Under the pieces are notes generated by a model. It was not told where the DNA came from. It worked only from the letters and a program-made list of their open reading frames with translations, and did not search any database. A program made the position numbers and the translations under genes. This document shows positions 21,112-23,565 of a DNA stretch of 23,565 nucleotides, in pieces; the stretch's first letter is position 1, and every line of letters begins with the position of its first letter. Where the stretch lies: NCBI GenBank assembly GCA_045640265.1, contig JAZUES010000196.1, positions 1 to 23,565 on the forward strand, written 5' to 3'. Origin of the DNA: Solibacillus sp045640265. Its GTDB lineage: Bacteria; Bacillota; Bacilli; Bacillales_A; Planococcaceae.

Positions 21112-22053
21112 TTGAGTAGTAATGCGCCGGTTTATGGGGGACAAGCACTTGTAGAGGGTGTTATGTTCGCAGGAAAAGATCATATGGTAACGGCCGTTCG
21201 ACGTAACGACGATACCATTGAATATTTCCATGTAAAAAAAGAGAAAAAACCAATTTATCAAAAGCTGAAGAAAATTCCATTCGTTCGTGGGATTATTGCA
21301 TTGTTAGAATCCGCAGGTGTAGGTTCACGCCATATGGAGTTTGCATCATCACGTTATAATGTAGATCCAGGTGATGAGATTGTAGAAGATGAATCTGAAG
21401 AATCTTCTAAACTCTTAATGGTATTAAGTGTTGCAGCAATTGGTGTGCTTTCCTTTTTATTTGCGAAGTTTGTTTTTACATTAGTTCCGATGTTTTTAGC
21501 TGAATTTTTAAAGCCTTGGTTCCCTGGTAGAACCGTTCAAGTATTAATCGAAACTGGCTTCAAACTTGTTTTACTATTAGGATATTTACAAATCATCACA
21601 TTGACACCACTTATTAAGCGTGTGTTCCAATATCACGGAGCTGAGCATAAAGTGATAAACTGTTATGAAAACGGCTTAGATTTAACAGTTGAAAACGTGC
21701 AAAAGCAATCACGTCTTCATTACCGTTGTGGTTCAAGTTTTATTTTATTCACAGTTATTGTTAGTTGCTGTACATACTTCTTCATTCCAGTAGATCCACT
21801 TTGGGTACGTTTAGTAAGTCGTATTTGCTTAATCCCAGTAGTTATTGGGATTTCATTTGAAGTGTTACAAGCAACAAACTCCGTACGTGAGATTCCAGTT
21901 TTACGTTACTTAGGCTATCCCGGTCTATGGCTACAATTATTAACAACAAAAGAGCCAAAAGATGATATGGTTGAAGTAGCCATTGCATCATTCAAAAAGT
22001 TACATGAAGTTGAAAAAAATCCAGCCATCGCTGAAACTTTAGTGCATGACTAA
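21112..22053 (+). CDS. yqhQ: DUF1385 membrane protein YqhQ
   Basis: 313 residues. The start block YGGQALVEGVMFAGKDHMVTA is the DUF1385 hallmark. Helices lie near 103-130 and 140-165. The conserved YHGAEHKVINCYENG (174-188) is followed by R-L-H-Y-R-C-G-S-S-F-I-L-F, and its histidines and cysteines could bind metal. The C-terminus has IPVVIGISFEVLQ and YPGLWLQLLTTKEP. Nearly every block matches B. subtilis YqhQ (about 318). It is a membrane protein of unsettled function. The TTG start at 21112 is the only one that keeps the conserved N-terminal block; its ribosome binding site (GAGAGTGG) is weak. It is divergent from yqhR and monocistronic, with its own terminator. Confidence 0.92.
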   Translation: MSSNAPVYGGQALVEGVMFAGKDHMVTAVRRNDDTIEYFHVKKEKKPIYQKLKKIPFVRGIIALLESAGVGSRHMEFASSRYNVDPGDEIVEDESEESSKLLMVLSVAAIGVLSFLFAKFVFTLVPMFLAEFLKPWFPGRTVQVLIETGFKLVLLLGYLQIITLTPLIKRVFQYHGAEHKVINCYENGLDLTVENVQKQSRLHYRCGSSFILFTVIVSCCTYFFIPVDPLWVRLVSRICLIPVVIGISFEVLQATNSVREIPVLRYLGYPGLWLQLLTTKEPKDDMVEVAIASFKKLHEVEKNPAIAETLVHD

Positions 22054-22068
22054 TAATAAAATTCAACA

Positions 22069-22108
22069 AGGCTATGTATACGAATTAACGTATGCATAGC
22101 CTTTTTTT
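22069..22108 (+). terminator. Rho-independent terminator after yqhQ
   Basis: Stem GGCTATG-TATACG / CGTATG-CATAGCC (22070-22101) with a 6-base loop, followed by TTTTTTT on the plus strand. Confidence 0.92.
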
Positions 22109-22232
22109 GTGGGAAAATTTATTTAGTCTCTCGAAGGATTTTTATTGAGTTCCAGATGTCGAAATGGCATAATAAAGAGAATCTTCAAACAAATCAAAAG
22201 TTGCTCGTTCATTCAATTTAACGCTGCAATAT

Positions 22233-22238
22233 TATAAT
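22233..22238 (+). promoter_or_regulatory. Candidate -10 box of the ABC exporter gene
   Basis: A perfect TATAAT lies 16 bases before the ATG, which is close and leaves a very short leader. No good -35 is seen. Confidence 0.25.
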
Positions 22239-22254
22239 TAATAGGAGAAAACGC

Positions 22255-23565
22255 ATGAAAATAGTATTTCAATTTGTAAAACGCTATAAAGTGACCGCTA
22301 TACTCGCTTTTCTATTTATGTTATTAGAGCTTGCCTTTGAACTCATTCAGCCACTCTTTATGGCCAATATGATCAACAAAGGCTTACTCACAGAAAATCT
22401 ACATAACGTGGCGTTTTGGGGTGGATGCTTGTTCATACTCACACTTTTTTCTTTCATTAGTGGTGTGTTCAACTCATTCTTCTCATCACACGTCGCGCAA
22501 AGCTTTGTGTTTGACTTACGTAAGGCACTATTTACAAAAGTCCAATCCTTAACGATGGCCACATATTTGACGTTCCCAACCTCAGCACTTATTACGCGTT
22601 TAACGAGTGACGTCAGCCTAGTCGGATCCATCGTATTCATGTTTTTACGAATTGCGATGAAAGCACCGTTATTGGCGGTTGGATCTCTCGCAATGGCATT
22701 TTTCATTAATGCAAAAATGGCGCTTATTTTATGTATCAGCTTGCCGTTTTTAATCGTATTTCTTGTATGGATGGTTTCCATTGGTATTAAACTTTTCGCA
22801 AAAGTTCAAACGCGACTAGATGCCGTAAACCGTCAGCTTCAAGAAGGGTTACAGGCCGTCCGTCTAATAAAAGCATATATGCGTGGGCAGTATGAAGAAA
22901 GCCGTTTCCAAGCGGTTGCTGAAAACTTAAAGCTTGATACGACAAAAGCTACTCGGATCATGGAAATTGCGCTGCCTGTTTTACAATTTGTTATGAATGT
23001 TAGCTTGCTCGTTGTCATTTGGGTTGGTGCTCAGCTAATTGATACAAATAGCATTCTTGTCGGAGATTTAGCTGCTATTGTGAACTATGCATTCCGAATT
23101 ACCGCAGCATTTTCTATGTTTTCATTCATTATTATTGCGTACGCTCGTGCAAAAGCGTCAGCAGAACGTATTGAATCCATCTTATTAATTGAAGATGGGA
23201 CAGAAGAAGTAACGGAGAACACGTCCCCTATTTTAGAAAAGTTCGCCATTCGTTTTGAAAATGTATCATTCCAGTATCCTCGAACGAATGACTACACAAT
23301 CAATGGGCTTTCTTTTTCGATTGCATCGAATGAAAAAATTGCAATTATGGGGGCAACAGGCTCTGGAAAGTCAACCATTTTACAGCTTGTTGAACATTTT
23401 TATGATGCGACGTCTGGGAAAATCTATATTAATGAAACGAATATTAAAGAGATTCCGCTTCAACAGTTACGTAATTCAATCGCCTATGTACCACAGCAAT
23501 CCCTCCTTTTCTCTGGGACAATTTTGGACAATTTACGTTGGGGGCAAAAAGACGCTACTTTGGAA
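22255..23565 (+). CDS. ABC exporter half-transporter (MdlB/YfiC-like), C-terminus cut by window edge
   Basis: The 437 codons visible form a type I exporter: a six-helix membrane domain (about 15-310) with coupling-helix region FDLRKALFTKVQSL and RLDAVNRQLQEGLQAVRLIK, then the nucleotide-binding domain from about 330. The Walker A motif GATGSGKST is at 366-374 and the Q-loop YVPQQ at 411-415. The LSGGQ signature, Walker B and H-loop lie past the window end. The ATG at 22255 follows AGGAG with 7-base spacing. Such proteins export drugs, lipids or peptides and often work as heterodimers with a second half encoded next door, so a partner gene downstream is likely. The substrate cannot be told. 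Confidence 0.9.
   Translation, partial: MKIVFQFVKRYKVTAILAFLFMLLELAFELIQPLFMANMINKGLLTENLHNVAFWGGCLFILTLFSFISGVFNSFFSSHVAQSFVFDLRKALFTKVQSLTMATYLTFPTSALITRLTSDVSLVGSIVFMFLRIAMKAPLLAVGSLAMAFFINAKMALILCISLPFLIVFLVWMVSIGIKLFAKVQTRLDAVNRQLQEGLQAVRLIKAYMRGQYEESRFQAVAENLKLDTTKATRIMEIALPVLQFVMNVSLLVVIWVGAQLIDTNSILVGDLAAIVNYAFRITAAFSMFSFIIIAYARAKASAERIESILLIEDGTEEVTENTSPILEKFAIRFENVSFQYPRTNDYTINGLSFSIASNEKIAIMGATGSGKSTILQLVEHFYDATSGKIYINETNIKEIPLQQLRNSIAYVPQQSLLFSGTILDNLRWGQKDATLE

Noticed and set aside
22347..22781. 144-codon open frame on the minus strand within the ABC exporter
   Set aside because: It is antisense to a well-supported membrane domain, has no ribosome binding site and no recognisable features.
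1..23565. Mobile element, prophage, CRISPR or defence system
   Set aside because: No transposase, integrase, terminal inverted repeats, regular repeat arrays or recognisable defence genes were seen on either strand.

Overview
The window looks like chromosomal DNA of a low-GC, endospore-forming Bacillales member, most likely of the Planococcaceae/Caryophanaceae (Lysinibacillus, Solibacillus, Kurthia and relatives). The evidence is the Bacillus-type block yqhQ/yqhR-aroQ-papA-efp-spoIIIA-accBC, and a LysM-M14 peptidase that matches the classic 'Bacillus sphaericus' endopeptidase I in length and in all catalytic positions. I see no phage, insertion sequence, CRISPR array, rRNA or tRNA. Twelve of the 27 genes appear to start with GTG or TTG rather than ATG.

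Layout from left to right. Positions 1-2440 (minus strand) hold the start of glpF, complete glpD and the Asp23-family gene yqhY. Positions 2471-3550 hold a MscS-type channel. Positions 3713-5164 (plus) hold a YoaI-type flavin monooxygenase. Positions 5275-9936 form a spore-wall and transport segment: a polysaccharide deacetylase and a LytH-type M23 peptidase in one operon, a purine permease, and the plus-strand endopeptidase I. Positions 10017-12199 are an accessory stretch with a 95-residue coiled-coil protein, a DUF2785 protein and a GNAT acetyltransferase. Positions 12503-14378 hold accB-accC. Positions 14561-17165 hold the spoIIIA operon, of which only AC to AH are present. Positions 17279-21000 hold a nitronate monooxygenase, efp, papA, aroQ and yqhR. 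Positions 21112-22053 hold yqhQ (plus), and 22255 to the window end holds the first part of an ABC exporter.

The most interesting feature is the reduced spoIIIA operon. In B. subtilis this operon has eight genes and builds the mother-cell half of the SpoIIIA-SpoIIQ feeding-tube channel. Here spoIIIAA (the ATPase) and spoIIIAB are absent from the locus. SpoIIIAE lacks its exported N-terminal domain, SpoIIIAF is cut to a 44-residue membrane stub, and SpoIIIAG lacks the large insertion inside its ring-building domain. The genes still overlap by a few bases, keep good ribosome binding sites and show no frameshift debris, which suggests a streamlined working system rather than decay. A sigma-E-like promoter element lies before spoIIIAC and a better one lies between spoIIIAF and spoIIIAG.

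A second theme is spore peptidoglycan: LytH, a NodB-family deacetylase and endopeptidase I lie within 5 kb of each other. yqhY, which in Bacillus directly follows accBC, is here about 10 kb away from accC, with these genes in between. Comparisons with B. subtilis are from memory of that genome and its protein lengths, not from a search.
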